Of a DNA stretch of 64,000 nt, positions 28,129 through 38,059 are shown in pieces. Both the position numbers and the translations under genes were made by a program. Below the pieces are notes generated by a model. It saw only the letters and a list, made by a program, of their open reading frames with translations. It ran no database searches and was not told the origin of the DNA. Origin of the DNA: Pseudomonas sp. R5-89-07 (GTDB taxonomy: Bacteria > Pseudomonadota > Gammaproteobacteria > Pseudomonadales > Pseudomonadaceae); assembly GCF_003851685.1 (NCBI RefSeq), contig NZ_CP027727.1:5642001-5706000 (forward strand), given 5' to 3'. Positions within the stretch are counted from its first letter, which is position 1, and every line of letters begins with the position of its first letter.

Positions 28129-28445
28129 AACTTGTGCAGAATCATGAGCAGCACCGTGCATCGGCACGGCTGCGCGGCACAATTGAGACAATCGAAGGGG
28201 AAAAGAGAGAGGCGGACCAGGCGTCAAGAATATTGGCCGCTGCGCAGGTATACACGCTGCGACGAGAAACGGATGACACAGCCTGGCTGAAGCAGGCCAA
28301 GACGCCAGATGGCGGCAGGCGAGACATGAAGCACCCCGGTATTATTGCTGTTATGGGTTTGAATCGAGCTTAGCCTTGTTCATTTTTTTACACAACACCC
28401 CCGTAAAAAATACAACACGGCCCGCTCAAGCCTGCAGGTCCCAAG

Positions 28446-28480
28446 CCCCCCAAACCCAAAAAACCGCCCCCAAAAGCCCC
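28446..28480 (-). other. Potential G-quadruplex-forming tract
   Basis: The + strand has C-runs of 6, 3, 5 and 4 (28446-28451, 28455-28457, 28467-28471, 28477-28480) separated by A-rich loops of 3, 9 and 5 nt. The minus strand therefore carries four G-runs. It lies ~125 bp before spuI, directly next to a hairpin. Confidence 0.5.
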
Positions 28481-28505
28481 AAAAAAGGCGCCGTGGCGCT
28501 TTTTT
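28481..28505. terminator. Terminator/attenuator-like hairpin in the spuI leader
   Basis: AAAAAAGGCGC and GCGCTTTTTT form a GC-core stem with a T-run on the 3' side on the + strand. It lies 100 bp before the spuI start, so it would stop or attenuate transcription entering from upstream. It is nearly symmetric and could also work on the minus strand. Confidence 0.5.
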
Positions 28506-28605
28506 AGGGCAAAAAATGCCTCGCTTGACTTCGGCATGCCGTTCGGGTTGACTGAAACCAGAAAAGATCAATGATTGATATTTTTAACAACAAAGGTGTT
28601 GCATC

Positions 28606-29982
28606 ATGTCGGTACCCCCGCGTGCCGTTCAGCTTAACGAAGCGAACGCGTTCCTTAAGGATCATCCTGAGGTTCTGTACGTAGACCTTCTAATTGCGGA
28701 TATGAATGGTGTGGTGCGCGGCAAGCGCATCGAACGCACCAGCCTCCACAAGGTTTACGAGAAGGGCATTAACCTGCCTGCCTCTTTATTTGCCCTGGAT
28801 ATCAACGGCTCTACGGTGGAAAGCACCGGCCTGGGCCTGGATATCGGTGATGCTGACCGAATCTGTTATCCAATCCCCGACACCCTGTGCAATGAGCCCT
28901 GGCAAAAGCGCCCAACCGCGCAACTGCTGATGACCATGCACGAACTGGAAGGTGAGCCGTTCTTCGCCGATCCTCGCGAAGTGCTGCGCCAAGTCGTGAG
29001 CAAATTCGACGACATGGGCCTGACCATCTGCGCTGCCTTCGAGCTTGAGTTCTACCTGATCGACCAGGAGAACGTGAACGGCCGGCCACAACCGCCCCGC
29101 TCGCCGATTTCCGGCAAACGCCCGCACTCGACACAGGTCTACCTGATCGACGACCTCGACGAATACGTCGACTGCCTCCAGGACATTCTGGAAGGTGCCA
29201 AAGAGCAAGGCATTCCGGCCGACGCCATCGTCAAGGAAAGTGCCCCGGCGCAGTTCGAAGTGAACCTGCACCACGTCGCCGACCCGATCAAGGCATGCGA
29301 CTACGCGGTACTGCTCAAGCGCCTGATCAAGAACATCGCCTACGACCATGAGATGGACACCACCTTCATGGCCAAGCCTTACCCAGGTCAGGCAGGCAAC
29401 GGTTTGCACGTACACATCTCCATTCTGGACAAGGACGGCAAGAACATCTTTGCCAGCGAGGATCCCGAGCAGAACGCCGCATTGCGTCACGCGATCGGCG
29501 GTGTGCTGGAGACCCTGCCCGCCCAGATGGCGTTTCTGTGCCCCAACGTCAACTCCTACCGTCGTTTTGGCGCACAGTTCTACGTGCCGAACTCGCCGTG
29601 CTGGGGCCTGGACAACCGCACCGTGGCGATTCGCGTACCGACCGGCTCGTCCGATGCGGTGCGTATCGAACACCGCGTGGCCGGTGCCGACGCCAACCCT
29701 TACCTGCTGATGGCTTCGGTCCTGGCGGGCGTGCACCACGGTCTGACCAACAAGATCGAACCGGGCGCTCCCGTTGAAGGCAACAGCTACGAGCAGAACG
29801 AACAGAGCCTGCCGAACAACCTGCGCGATGCCCTGCGCGAGTTGGATGACAGCGAGGTGATGGCCAAGTACATCGATCCTAAATACATCGATATCTTCGT
29901 TGCCTGTAAGGAAAGTGAGCTGGAGGAGTTCGAACACTCCATCTCCGACCTTGAGTACAACTGGTACCTGCATACCGTTTAA
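28606..29982 (+). CDS. spuI: Gamma-glutamylpolyamine synthetase (SpuI)
   Basis: A 458-residue glutamine-synthetase-like enzyme, paralogous to SpuB: N-terminal YVDLLIADMNGVVRGKRIE, ATP/glutamate residues in CAAFELEFYL, ESAPAQFEVNLHH and NGLHVHISI, and C-terminal VRIEHRVAGADANPYL. It activates putrescine-type amines by gamma-glutamylation with ATP. Divergent from spuB as in P. aeruginosa. The transcript ends at a strong intrinsic terminator 18 bp downstream. Confidence 0.92.
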   Translation: MSVPPRAVQLNEANAFLKDHPEVLYVDLLIADMNGVVRGKRIERTSLHKVYEKGINLPASLFALDINGSTVESTGLGLDIGDADRICYPIPDTLCNEPWQKRPTAQLLMTMHELEGEPFFADPREVLRQVVSKFDDMGLTICAAFELEFYLIDQENVNGRPQPPRSPISGKRPHSTQVYLIDDLDEYVDCLQDILEGAKEQGIPADAIVKESAPAQFEVNLHHVADPIKACDYAVLLKRLIKNIAYDHEMDTTFMAKPYPGQAGNGLHVHISILDKDGKNIFASEDPEQNAALRHAIGGVLETLPAQMAFLCPNVNSYRRFGAQFYVPNSPCWGLDNRTVAIRVPTGSSDAVRIEHRVAGADANPYLLMASVLAGVHHGLTNKIEPGAPVEGNSYEQNEQSLPNNLRDALRELDDSEVMAKYIDPKYIDIFVACKESELEEFEHSISDLEYNWYLHTV

Positions 29983-30000
29983 GCGGTTGCTGCAAAAAAG

Positions 30001-30037
30001 AACGCCGCAGGCCTTATAGGCTGCGGCGTTTTTTTAT
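30001..30037 (+). terminator. Intrinsic terminator of spuI
   Basis: Perfect 10-bp stem AACGCCGCAG / CTGCGGCGTT with a 10-nt loop and a run of seven T (the last two stem bases included), 18 bp after the spuI stop. Confidence 0.92.
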
Positions 30038-30056
30038 GGTTTTTTTCCGGTACATC

Positions 30057-30077
30057 GGGTTGCCCCCGATGGCGGCT
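30057..30077. repeat. REP remnant
   Basis: CATCGGGTTGCCCCCGATGGC keeps the ATCGGG...CCCGAT core of the REP but has lost the TGTGGGAGG end. Confidence 0.5.
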
Positions 30078-30134
30078 GAGCAGACAACACATCTTCCTGC
30101 TCATACAATGCCCGCTGCCCTGTAGGAGACTTCC

Positions 30135-30763
30135 ATGCCCCCCCCCCCGCCGCCCCTCGCAAACCACGCGCCCGCAGCCAGGCCCGGATCGACGCAATCC
30201 TGGACGCCGCCCGTGCCTTGCTGGCGACCGAAGGCGTGGCCGGCTTGTCGATCTACAGCGTGGCCGAACGGGCGCAGATCCCGCCATCGTCGGTGTATCA
30301 CTTTTTCGCCAGCGTGCCAGCGTTGCTGCAAGCCTTGACGGCCGATGTGCACGCGGCCTTTCGCGCAGCCATCCAGGCGCCCATCGAGCATGATTCACTC
30401 CAGACGTGGCGCGACCTGTCCTGCATCGTCGAGCAACGTATGCTCAGCATCTACAGCCACGACGCCGCCGCCCGCCAGTTGATCCTGGCCCAGCATGGGC
30501 TGACCGAAGTCACCCAGGCGGATCGCCAGCATGACCTGGAACTGGGGGTGCTGATGCTGGAGGTGTTCAACCGCCACTTCGACGTGCCAAGCCTGCCGAA
30601 CGATGTGGATGTATTTGCCCTGGCACTGGAGCTGAGCGACCGCGTGTATGCGCGTTCGGTGCATCAGCATGGGCAGATTACGCCGCGCATGGCGCAGGAA
30701 GGGATGCGGGTGTTTGATGCGTATGTGGGGCTTTATTTGCCGGTGTATTTGCCCAAGCGGTGA
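30135..30763 (+). pseudogene. TetR/AcrR-family regulator, out of frame at an 11-C tract
   Basis: From about 30161 the frame encodes a normal TetR regulator: RKPRARSQARIDAILDAARALL, then the helix-turn-helix LSIYSVAERAQIPPSSVYHFFASVPALLQAL and a ligand-binding domain ending PVYLPKR. The only credible start, ATG 30135 with TAGGAGAC 4 bp upstream, runs straight into 11 consecutive C (30138-30148) and is in the wrong frame. With 12 or 9 C it would give an intact protein (209 residues with 12 C). It may be a phase-variable regulator, a recent frameshift or a base-calling error. The downstream TTG at 30218 would remove part of the DNA-binding domain. Confidence 0.75.
30138..30148 (+). repeat. Poly(C)11 tract at the regulator start
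   Basis: Eleven C immediately after the ATG codon. Homopolymers of this length are prone to slipped-strand change. The frame of the regulator body needs a C count of 9, 12 or 15. Confidence 0.95.
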
Positions 30764-30787
30764 GTCTTGTGTTGGCTGGGCCGGCCT

Positions 30788-30806
30788 CATCGGGGGCAAG
30801 CTGTTC
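30788..30806. repeat. Left half of a REP split by the IS element
   Basis: CATCGGGGGCAAGCTGTTC: the REP arm up to the loop, ending in the GTTC that is repeated at the far side of the insertion sequence. Confidence 0.75.
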
Positions 30807-30839
30807 TGGTCAAGTTTTTCCGGACACCGATTACGGTGA

Positions 30840-31987
<1,148 letters not shown>

Positions 31988-32052
31988 TTGGAACCTCCTG
32001 ATTGGGCGAATCATATCGCCCTTAAGAGGTGTCCGGGATCATTAGGCCAGTT

Positions 32053-32118
32053 CAAGCCCCCCTCCCACATTTGGATCTGTGAATACATTCAAAGTGTGGG
32101 AGGGGGCTTGCCCCCGAT
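32053..32118. repeat. Right half of the split REP plus a tail-to-tail REP
   Basis: CAAGCCCCCCTCCCACAT (32053-32070) followed by TGTGGGAGGGGGCTTGCCCCCGAT (32095-32118) with a 24-bp spacer. The pairing is outward, opposite to the usual REPIN. Confidence 0.8.
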
Positions 32119-32141
32119 GACGGCCTCAAGAGCGACGTACA

Positions 32142-32357
32142 TTACAACTTGGCAATCGACACCTCAGTCGACTTAACAAAGGCAATCACTTCACTGCCAA
32201 TCACCAACTCCAGTTCCTTGACCGAGCGAGTGGTGATCACCGAGGTGACGATGCCGGACGCCGTCTGTACGTCGATTTCCGACAACACGTCGCCCACCAC
32301 GATTTCCTTGATGGTGCCCTTGAACTGGTTACGCACGTTGATGGCTTTGATAGTCAT
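32142..32357 (-). CDS. ssuF: Molybdopterin-binding/TOBE-domain protein SsuF
   Basis: A 71-residue single TOBE/Mop domain (INVRNQFKGTIKEIVVGDVLSEIDVQTASG...SVITTRSVKELEL). Such proteins bind oxyanions like molybdate. In P. putida and P. fluorescens the equivalent ssuF is the last gene of the ssuEADCBF operon and is needed for sulfonate use, though its role is unclear. It lies 18 bp after ssuB. The IS3 element lies ~90 bp downstream and does not touch it. Confidence 0.88.
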   Translation of the reverse strand: MTIKAINVRNQFKGTIKEIVVGDVLSEIDVQTASGIVTSVITTRSVKELELVIGSEVIAFVKSTEVSIAKL

Positions 32358-32375
32358 GGTTTTTTCCTCTGCGAG

Positions 32376-33182
32376 TTATTGAGCCCAACGCAATTGCGTC
32401 GGCAGCGGTGAAACAGGTTCGGGTTCCGGCGGTGAGCCGGGCAGCGACAGCACGCGGTTGAGTACTTCGGCTTCCAGCGCAGCCAGGCGATGTGAGCCAC
32501 GGGCGCGGGGGCGTGGCAAGTCGACGCTGAGGTCCAGGCCGATTTCGCCGTCTTCGATCAGGATGACCCGGTCGGCAATCGCCACGGCTTCACTGACGTC
32601 ATGGGTGACCAGCAGCACGGTAAAGCCGTGTTTCTGCCACAGGTTTTCGATCAGTTGCTGCATCTCGATCCGTGTCAGGGCATCCAGCGCGCCCAGCGGC
32701 TCATCGAGCAGCAACAGACGCGGCTGGTGAATCAAAGCGCGGGCCAGGGCAACGCGCTGCTTCTGGCCACCGGACAAGGCCGCCGGCCACTCATCGGCGC
32801 GCTCGGCAAGGCCCACGGCCTCCAACGCTTCCAACGCCTTGGGGCGCCAGTTGCCCTTGAGGCCCAGGCCGACGTTGTCGATGATTTTCTTCCACGGCAG
32901 CAGGCGCGCTTCCTGGAACATCAACCGCGTGTCTTCAATCGCCTCATGCAGCGGCGCGGAGCCCGCCAGTAGCTCGCCGCCACTGGCTTTGTCCAGGCCT
33001 GCCAGCAGGCGCAGCAAGGTACTTTTGCCACAGCCGCTGCGGCCAACCACGGCCACGAACTGGCCGGCCGGGATATGCAGATCGATTGCCTTGAGCACTT
33101 CGCGAGCACCGAAGGACTTGCGCAACTTGCGCACCGCCAGGGGGATGCCCTTGAGCAGGCGCGGGGGTTGTTGAGCCGTCAT
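32376..33182 (-). CDS. ssuB: Aliphatic sulfonate ABC transporter ATP-binding protein
   Basis: A 268-residue ATPase: Walker [10 protein letters not shown] near residue 48, Q-loop FQEARLLPW (typical of SsuB/TauB/NrtD), signature [15 protein letters not shown], Walker B LLLLDEP, H-loop [11 protein letters not shown]. The start at [10 protein letters not shown] overlaps the ssuC stop by 4 bp (ATGA). It energises sulfonate uptake with SsuA and SsuC. Confidence 0.94.
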   Translation of the reverse strand: MTAQQPPRLLKGIPLAVRKLRKSFGAREVLKAIDLHIPAGQFVAVVGRSGCGKSTLLRLLAGLDKASGGELLAGSAPLHEAIEDTRLMFQEARLLPWKKIIDNVGLGLKGNWRPKALEALEAVGLAERADEWPAALSGGQKQRVALARALIHQPRLLLLDEPLGALDALTRIEMQQLIENLWQKHGFTVLLVTHDVSEAVAIADRVILIEDGEIGLDLSVDLPRPRARGSHRLAALEAEVLNRVLSLPGSPPEPEPVSPLPTQLRWAQ

Positions 33183-33967
33183 GCCGCACCTCCCTTGTTC
33201 ACTTGATACGCCGGGTGCCAGCGCAGCCATACCCGCTCCAGGCCGCGCGCCGCCAGGTCGGCCAGCTTGCCGAGGATCGCGTACATCACAATGGCCAGCA
33301 CCACCACGTCGGTCTGCAGGAACTCGCGGGCATTCATCGCCAGGTAACCGATGCCGGAACTGGCCGAGATCGTTTCCGCCACAATCAGCGTCAACCACAT
33401 GAAGCCCAGGGCAAAGCGCACGCCCACCAGGATCGACGGCAATGCGCCCGGCAGGATGACTTGCCAGAACAGGCTGAAACCGGACAACCCGTAGCTGCGC
33501 GACATTTCCACCAGTGCCGGGTCGACGTTGCGGATGCCGTGGTAGGTGTTCAGATAAATCGGGAACAAGGTGCCGAGGGCCACCAGGAAAATCTTCGCGG
33601 TCTCGTCAATCCCGAACCACAGGATCACCAGGGGAATCAGCGCCAGGTGCGGCACGTTACGGATCATCTGCACCGAGCTGTCCAGCAAGCGTTCGCCCCA
33701 CTTCGACAGGCCGGTGATAAAGCCCAGCGCCAGGCCGATGCTGCCACCAATCACAAAGCCCAGGCCCGCGCGCCAGCCACTGATCGCCAGGTGCGTCCAG
33801 ATTTCGCCGCTGCGGATCAGGTTGATGCCGGCCTCGATGACCGCGCTGGGCGCCGGCAGAATGCGCGTCGACAACCAACCCGCCGTTACCGACAGCTGCC
33901 ACACCGCCAGCAATAGGATCGGCAGCACCCAGGGCGCCACGCGATGACTGAATTTTTCCAGGTTCAT
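33179..33967 (-). CDS. ssuC: Aliphatic sulfonate ABC transporter permease
   Basis: A 262-residue permease with about six transmembrane helices and the EAA-like loop [34 protein letters not shown], as in the SsuC/TauC family. It starts 10 bp after the ssuD stop and overlaps ssuB, so it is a tightly packed operon. Confidence 0.94.
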   Translation of the reverse strand: MNLEKFSHRVAPWVLPILLLAVWQLSVTAGWLSTRILPAPSAVIEAGINLIRSGEIWTHLAISGWRAGLGFVIGGSIGLALGFITGLSKWGERLLDSSVQMIRNVPHLALIPLVILWFGIDETAKIFLVALGTLFPIYLNTYHGIRNVDPALVEMSRSYGLSGFSLFWQVILPGALPSILVGVRFALGFMWLTLIVAETISASSGIGYLAMNAREFLQTDVVVLAIVMYAILGKLADLAARGLERVWLRWHPAYQVNKGGAA

Positions 33968-33976
33968 AGCGCCGCC

Positions 33977-35125
33977 TCAGCTCTGCGATGCAGCTTTGGG
34001 AAGAATGTCGTTGGCCACCATCTCGCCGAATGGGCTGACGTAGCCGGCGCCTTTGGGCAGCTCCGGGCGTTCGATATCCAGGTGCGGAAATAGCAGCTCG
34101 GCAACCCGATACGACTCTTCCAGGTGCGGATAACCGGAGAAGATAAAGGTGTCGATGCCCAGATCCGCGTATTCCTTGACCCGCGCCGCAACCGTTGGGC
34201 CATCGCCCACCAGCGCAGTACCCGCGCCGCCACGCACCAGCCCGACCCCAGCCCACAGGTTGGGGCTGACTTCCAGGTTGTCGCGGCTGCCACCGTGCAA
34301 GGCCGCCATGCGTTGCTGGCCCACCGAATCGAAGCGCGCCAGGGAGGCCTGGGCGCGGGCGATGGTGTCGTCGTCCAGGTGGGAGATCAGTTTATCGGCA
34401 GCCTTCCAGGCCTCCTCGTTGGTTTCACGCACGATTACATGCAGGCGAATACCGAAACGCAGGGTGCGCCCGAGCTTGGCGGCCTTGGCCCGCACTTGTT
34501 CGATCTTCTCGGCCACCGCTGCCGGTGGTTCGCCCCAGGTCAGCACCATTTCCACTTGCTCGGCCGCCAGGTCCTGGGCGGCTTCGGAGGAACCGCCAAA
34601 GTACAGCGGCGGGCGTGGCTGCTGGACCGGCGGATAGAGCAACTTGGCGCCTTTGACGCTGATGTGCTCGCCGTCGTAATCCACGGTCTCGCCTTCGAGC
34701 ACACGACGCCAGATGCGGGTGAATTCCACTGACGCCTGATAACGCTCTTCATGGCTGAGGAACAAGCCGTCGCCGGCCAGCTCTTCCGGGTCACCGCCGG
34801 TCACCAGGTTGAACAGCGCACGGCCACCGGAGAGGCGGTCCAGGGTTGCCGCCTGGCGCGCGGCCACCGTCGGGGAAATGATCCCGGGGCGCAGCGCGAC
34901 GAGGAATTTCAAACGCTGGGTTACGGGAATCAGCGAGGCGGCCACCAACCAGGAGTCTTCGCAGGAGCGCCCGGTAGGGATCAACACCCCACCGAAGCCC
35001 AGGCGATCAGCGGCCTGGGCCACTTGCTGCAGGTAACCGTGATCGACGGCGCGAGCGCCTTCGGCGGTGCCAAGGTAATGGCCGTCGCCGTGGGTAGGCA
35101 GGAACCAGAAAATATTGAGGCTCAT
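33977..35125 (-). CDS. ssuD: FMNH2-dependent alkanesulfonate monooxygenase
   Basis: A 382-residue bacterial-luciferase-fold monooxygenase that uses FMNH2 from SsuE and O2 to split alkanesulfonates into aldehyde and sulfite. Typical blocks are [59 protein letters not shown] and [21 protein letters not shown]. Start set at MSLN with GGAGACAAC just upstream. It lies 25 bp after ssuA. Confidence 0.96.
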   Translation of the reverse strand: MSLNIFWFLPTHGDGHYLGTAEGARAVDHGYLQQVAQAADRLGFGGVLIPTGRSCEDSWLVAASLIPVTQRLKFLVALRPGIISPTVAARQAATLDRLSGGRALFNLVTGGDPEELAGDGLFLSHEERYQASVEFTRIWRRVLEGETVDYDGEHISVKGAKLLYPPVQQPRPPLYFGGSSEAAQDLAAEQVEMVLTWGEPPAAVAEKIEQVRAKAAKLGRTLRFGIRLHVIVRETNEEAWKAADKLISHLDDDTIARAQASLARFDSVGQQRMAALHGGSRDNLEVSPNLWAGVGLVRGGAGTALVGDGPTVAARVKEYADLGIDTFIFSGYPHLEESYRVAELLFPHLDIERPELPKGAGYVSPFGEMVANDILPKAASQS

Positions 35126-35150
35126 GGAGTTGTCTCCTGAAGAAGTCGGA

Positions 35151-36119
35151 TTACGGCGCTTTGGCAACAGCGGCGGGTGGGGTCCAGATCACGTCCTTGA
35201 TACTCAAGGGCTTGGGAATCAATTTGAGCTGGTAGAAGCTGTCGGCGATTTTCTGCTGGGCAGCGACCACTTCAGGCGTCAGGAACAGCGCGCCGTAACC
35301 CTGGCGTTTCACCGAGGTGAGGGTGATGTCCGCCGGCAGGCCGAGCAGCGGCGCGACCTGGTCAGTCACTTCCTGCGGGTTGGCCTTGGACCATTCGCCC
35401 ACGGCGCGCACTTCTTCCACCAGCGCCTTGATCACCTCGGGGTGCTGTTCGGCGTAAGGCTTGGTGGCCAGGTAGAACTGGTGGTTGTCGGCGATGCCGG
35501 TGCCGTCGCGCAGGGTGCGCGCTTGCAGTTGTTTCTCGGCGGCGGCCTGGTACGGGTCCCAGATTACCCAGGCGTCCACACTGCCGCGTTCGAAGGCGGC
35601 GCGAGCGTCGGCGGGCGGCAGGAACACGGTTTTCACGTCGGTGTAGGCAAGGCCGGCGTCTTCCAGGGCACGCACCAGCAGGTAGTGCACGTTGGAGCCT
35701 TTGTTCAGCACGATTTTCTTGCCCTTGAGCTCGGCCACCGATTTGATCGTCGAATCCTTCGGCACCAGGATCGCTTCACTGGTCGGCGCGGGCGGCTCAT
35801 ACGCCACGTACAGCAAGTCGGCACCAGCGGCCTGGGCGAACACCGGTGGGGTTTCGCCAGTAACGCCGAAGTCGATGGAGCCGACGTTCAGGCCTTCAAG
35901 CAATTGCGGGCCACCGGGGAATTCGGTCCATTGCACCTGCACGCCCTGGGCAGCCAGGCGTTTTTCCAGGGTGCCCTTGGCCTTGAGCAGCACCAGCGTG
36001 CCGTATTTCTGATAACCGATCCGCAGGGTTTCGGCGGCGTGGGCTTGAACGATGGCGCCGAAGGACACAGCCGCAGCAAACAGTGCGACCAGACCGCGAC
36101 GCAAAATGACAGTGCGCAT
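35151..36119 (-). CDS. ssuA: Sulfonate ABC transporter substrate-binding protein
   Basis: A 322-residue periplasmic protein with signal peptide to residue 28 (QAHAAET) and SsuA-type blocks [56 protein letters not shown] and [15 protein letters not shown]. It delivers sulfonates to SsuBC. It is second in the operon, 96 bp after ssuE. Confidence 0.95.
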   Translation of the reverse strand: MRTVILRRGLVALFAAAVSFGAIVQAHAAETLRIGYQKYGTLVLLKAKGTLEKRLAAQGVQVQWTEFPGGPQLLEGLNVGSIDFGVTGETPPVFAQAAGADLLYVAYEPPAPTSEAILVPKDSTIKSVAELKGKKIVLNKGSNVHYLLVRALEDAGLAYTDVKTVFLPPADARAAFERGSVDAWVIWDPYQAAAEKQLQARTLRDGTGIADNHQFYLATKPYAEQHPEVIKALVEEVRAVGEWSKANPQEVTDQVAPLLGLPADITLTSVKRQGYGALFLTPEVVAAQQKIADSFYQLKLIPKPLSIKDVIWTPPAAVAKAP

Positions 36120-36215
36120 GGCGCTCTCTCCAAATATGCGATTAGGGTTTTGGCTGCACCTGCTTGGCCGTTGGCGGCTGAGTAAGGTGAGTGTTTCCAG
36201 ATGTCGGGGTAAGGC

Positions 36216-36809
36216 TTAAATGCTCCAGCGAGCACTCAACAAGCGTTCATTCAATACATGCGGGTCCAGCGGTTTCGGGCGGCGGGCCATGGCGCTGTAG
36301 AACTGCTCCAGGGCTTCGTGCAAACGCTGCTCAAGCACCGGCACCAATTGCGCCTGGGCGCTGCCTTCGCCGTAGGCGATCTGGCTGTCTTCGGCAAAAA
36401 TCCCATGCAGTAATTCCTGCGCCTTTAGCGCCGACAACACCGGTTTGAGGGCGTAATCCACCGCCAGCATGTGGGCGATGCTGCCGCCGGTGGCCATCGG
36501 CAAGACCACCTTGTGCGCCAGGGCGCGCTCGGGCAGCAGGTCGAGGACCGTCTTCAATGCACCGGAGAAAGACGCCTTGTACACCGGCGTGGCGATCACC
36601 AGGCCATCGGCATTTGCCACTTGCTGCAACAGGTCAATGACCTTGGGGCTGTCGAAGCGCGCATGCAGCAGGTCTTCGGCCGGGAAGTCGCGGACCTGGT
36701 AACTCACCACTTCCACGCCCTGGCCTTGCAGCCATTGACGGGTTTTCTCCAGCAAGACCCCGGAGCGGGAACGCTGACTGGGGCTGCCTCCAAGTGTTAC
36801 GACCAGCAT
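36216..36809 (-). CDS. ssuE: NAD(P)H-dependent FMN reductase
   Basis: A 197-residue flavodoxin-fold reductase ([21 protein letters not shown], then [21 protein letters not shown] and [22 protein letters not shown]) supplying reduced FMN to SsuD. It is the first gene of ssuEADCBF; upstream is an AT-rich promoter region consistent with a sulfate-starvation-controlled start. Confidence 0.95.
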   Translation of the reverse strand: MLVVTLGGSPSQRSRSGVLLEKTRQWLQGQGVEVVSYQVRDFPAEDLLHARFDSPKVIDLLQQVANADGLVIATPVYKASFSGALKTVLDLLPERALAHKVVLPMATGGSIAHMLAVDYALKPVLSALKAQELLHGIFAEDSQIAYGEGSAQAQLVPVLEQRLHEALEQFYSAMARRPKPLDPHVLNERLLSARWSI

Positions 36810-36961
36810 GCAAGTATTCCTTGAGCAAGTGTCGGCGGTTCGCTGTGTGACGATGACGCCAAGATGGAACAGACCTTAGCAGCAGATTTATATATCTTTA
36901 AATCTTATTTATTCATTTGTTTATTCTTTAAATGCATATGCAGGCAGTGAATCGCCAGGCG

Positions 36962-36990
36962 AAAAAAAAGGCCGTCGAAACGGCCTGAAA
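36962..36990 (-). terminator. Intrinsic terminator of lsfA
   Basis: On the minus strand, AGGCCGT / ACGGCCT stem with a 4-nt loop followed by a T-run of eight. Confidence 0.85.
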
Positions 36991-37036
36991 ACCCTTGTGG
37001 TGATTCAGCTTCAAAAAGCGGTGCATTTACCGACGT

Positions 37037-37116
37037 CATCGGGGGCAAGCCCCCTCCCACATTGGAATGCGGCCAATTGTGGGAGGGGCGGTGCGACGAT
37101 TCGACTTGCCCCCGAT
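37037..37116. repeat. REP pair, one canonical and one with internal insert
   Basis: Canonical CATCGGGGGCAAGCCCCCTCCCACAT, then TGTGGGAGGGGC followed by the extra block GGTGCGACGATTCGAC and TTGCCCCCGAT. The insert form recurs at 45075 and 55648. Confidence 0.88.
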
Positions 37117-37129
37117 GGCGATATCCGCT

Positions 37130-37768
37130 TTAACGATTGGGTTGTGGAGTAAGTCGCAGGTATGGCTTCACTGCGCGATAGCCCTTCGGAAAGCGTTTCT
37201 TGATCTCGTCTTCATCCTTGAGCGACGGCACGATCACCACTTCGTCCCCGTCCTGCCAGTTGGCCGGGGTGGCGACCTTATGGTTGTCGGTCAGCTGCAA
37301 CGAGTCGATCACCCGCAGGATTTCGTGGAAGTTACGTCCAGTACTGGCCGGGTAGGTGATGGTCAGGCGGATTTTCTTGTTCGGGTCGATCACGAACAAG
37401 GAACGCACGGTGAGGGTGTCGCTGGCATTGGGGTGGATCAGGTCGTAGAGGTCCGACACCTTGCGATCGGCATCGGCCAGAATCGGGAAATTGACCACGG
37501 TGTTCTGGGTTTCGTTGATGTCTTCGATCCACTTGTGGTGCGAGTCCACGGGGTCAACCGACAAGGCGATGGCCTTGACGCCACGCTGGGCGAACTCGTC
37601 CTTGAGCTTGGCGGTAAAGCCCAGCTCAGTGGTGCACACCGGGGTGAAGTCCGCCGGATGGGAAAACAGTACACCCCAGCTATCGCCCAGCCATTCGTGG
37701 AAACGAATCTTGCCGGCGCTGGAATCCTGTTCGAAGTCGGGGGCGATGTCGCCCAGTCTTAGGCTCAT
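37130..37768 (-). CDS. lsfA: 1-Cys peroxiredoxin LsfA
   Basis: A 212-residue Prdx6-type peroxiredoxin. The peroxidatic Cys45 lies in SHPADFTPVCTTELG. No resolving Cys is present, and the long C-terminal extension (DGDEVVIVPSLKDEDE...GYRAVKPYLRLTPQ) is typical of 1-Cys enzymes. In Pseudomonas LsfA is induced by sulfate starvation and sits next to ssuE, as here. It reduces hydrogen and organic peroxides, perhaps those from flavin-dependent desulfonation. Confidence 0.95.
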   Translation of the reverse strand: MSLRLGDIAPDFEQDSSAGKIRFHEWLGDSWGVLFSHPADFTPVCTTELGFTAKLKDEFAQRGVKAIALSVDPVDSHHKWIEDINETQNTVVNFPILADADRKVSDLYDLIHPNASDTLTVRSLFVIDPNKKIRLTITYPASTGRNFHEILRVIDSLQLTDNHKVATPANWQDGDEVVIVPSLKDEDEIKKRFPKGYRAVKPYLRLTPQPNR

Positions 37769-38006
37769 GGTGTGGCTCCTGATGAGTGCTTATGGAGCCC
37801 ACTGTGCATGGATCGTGGATATTTTAAAAAGAATAAATATCGATTTATCTAGATGATAAAGGAATATTAAAAATCTGTTCATTGGACTTGGGGACGAGCG
37901 AGGATCAACATCGTTTTCAAGGTTCGAGAAGGCCTTGAGACGCTGTAAAAAGAGGGTTCAGGAAGGGCTTGCGGGGGTTGAGCCCGACTTGAAAAGCAAG
38001 ACACCC

Positions 38007-38036
38007 TGCCCGGCGTTGCGCCGGGCAGGGTTTTAC
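38007..38036 (-). terminator. Terminator of the OprD-family gene
   Basis: CCCTGCCCGGC / GCCGGGCAGGG perfect stem around GTTGC; T-rich on the minus-strand 3' side. It lies 24 bp after the porin stop. Confidence 0.8.
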
Positions 38037-38059
38037 AGTCTTACGACAGCGTTACGCTA

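Larger units (their letters stand above)
28129..28605. other. Long divergent spuB-spuI intergenic region
   Basis: About 480 bp with no gene I can support. It is where spuA would be expected. A 90-codon open frame at 28101-28373 (+) has no recognisable motif and no clear ribosome site. The spuI-proximal part holds a C/A-tract region (28441-28486), a hairpin (28481-28505) and an AT-rich stretch before the spuI start. Confidence 0.6.
36810..37129. other. ssuE promoter region and lsfA 3' region
   Basis: 320 bp without a gene. An AT-rich stretch (about 36880-36950), unlike the surrounding GC-rich DNA, is the likely ssuE promoter/activator region. The lsfA terminator (36962-36990) and a REP pair (37037-37116) fill the rest. 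No CysB or SfnR site could be called with confidence. Confidence 0.6.

Noticed and set aside
28101..28373. 90-codon open frame between spuB and spuI as a new gene or spuA remnant
   Set aside because: No recognisable motif, no clear ribosome site, and it crosses the sigma54-like promoter. I could not align it by eye to an amidotransferase.
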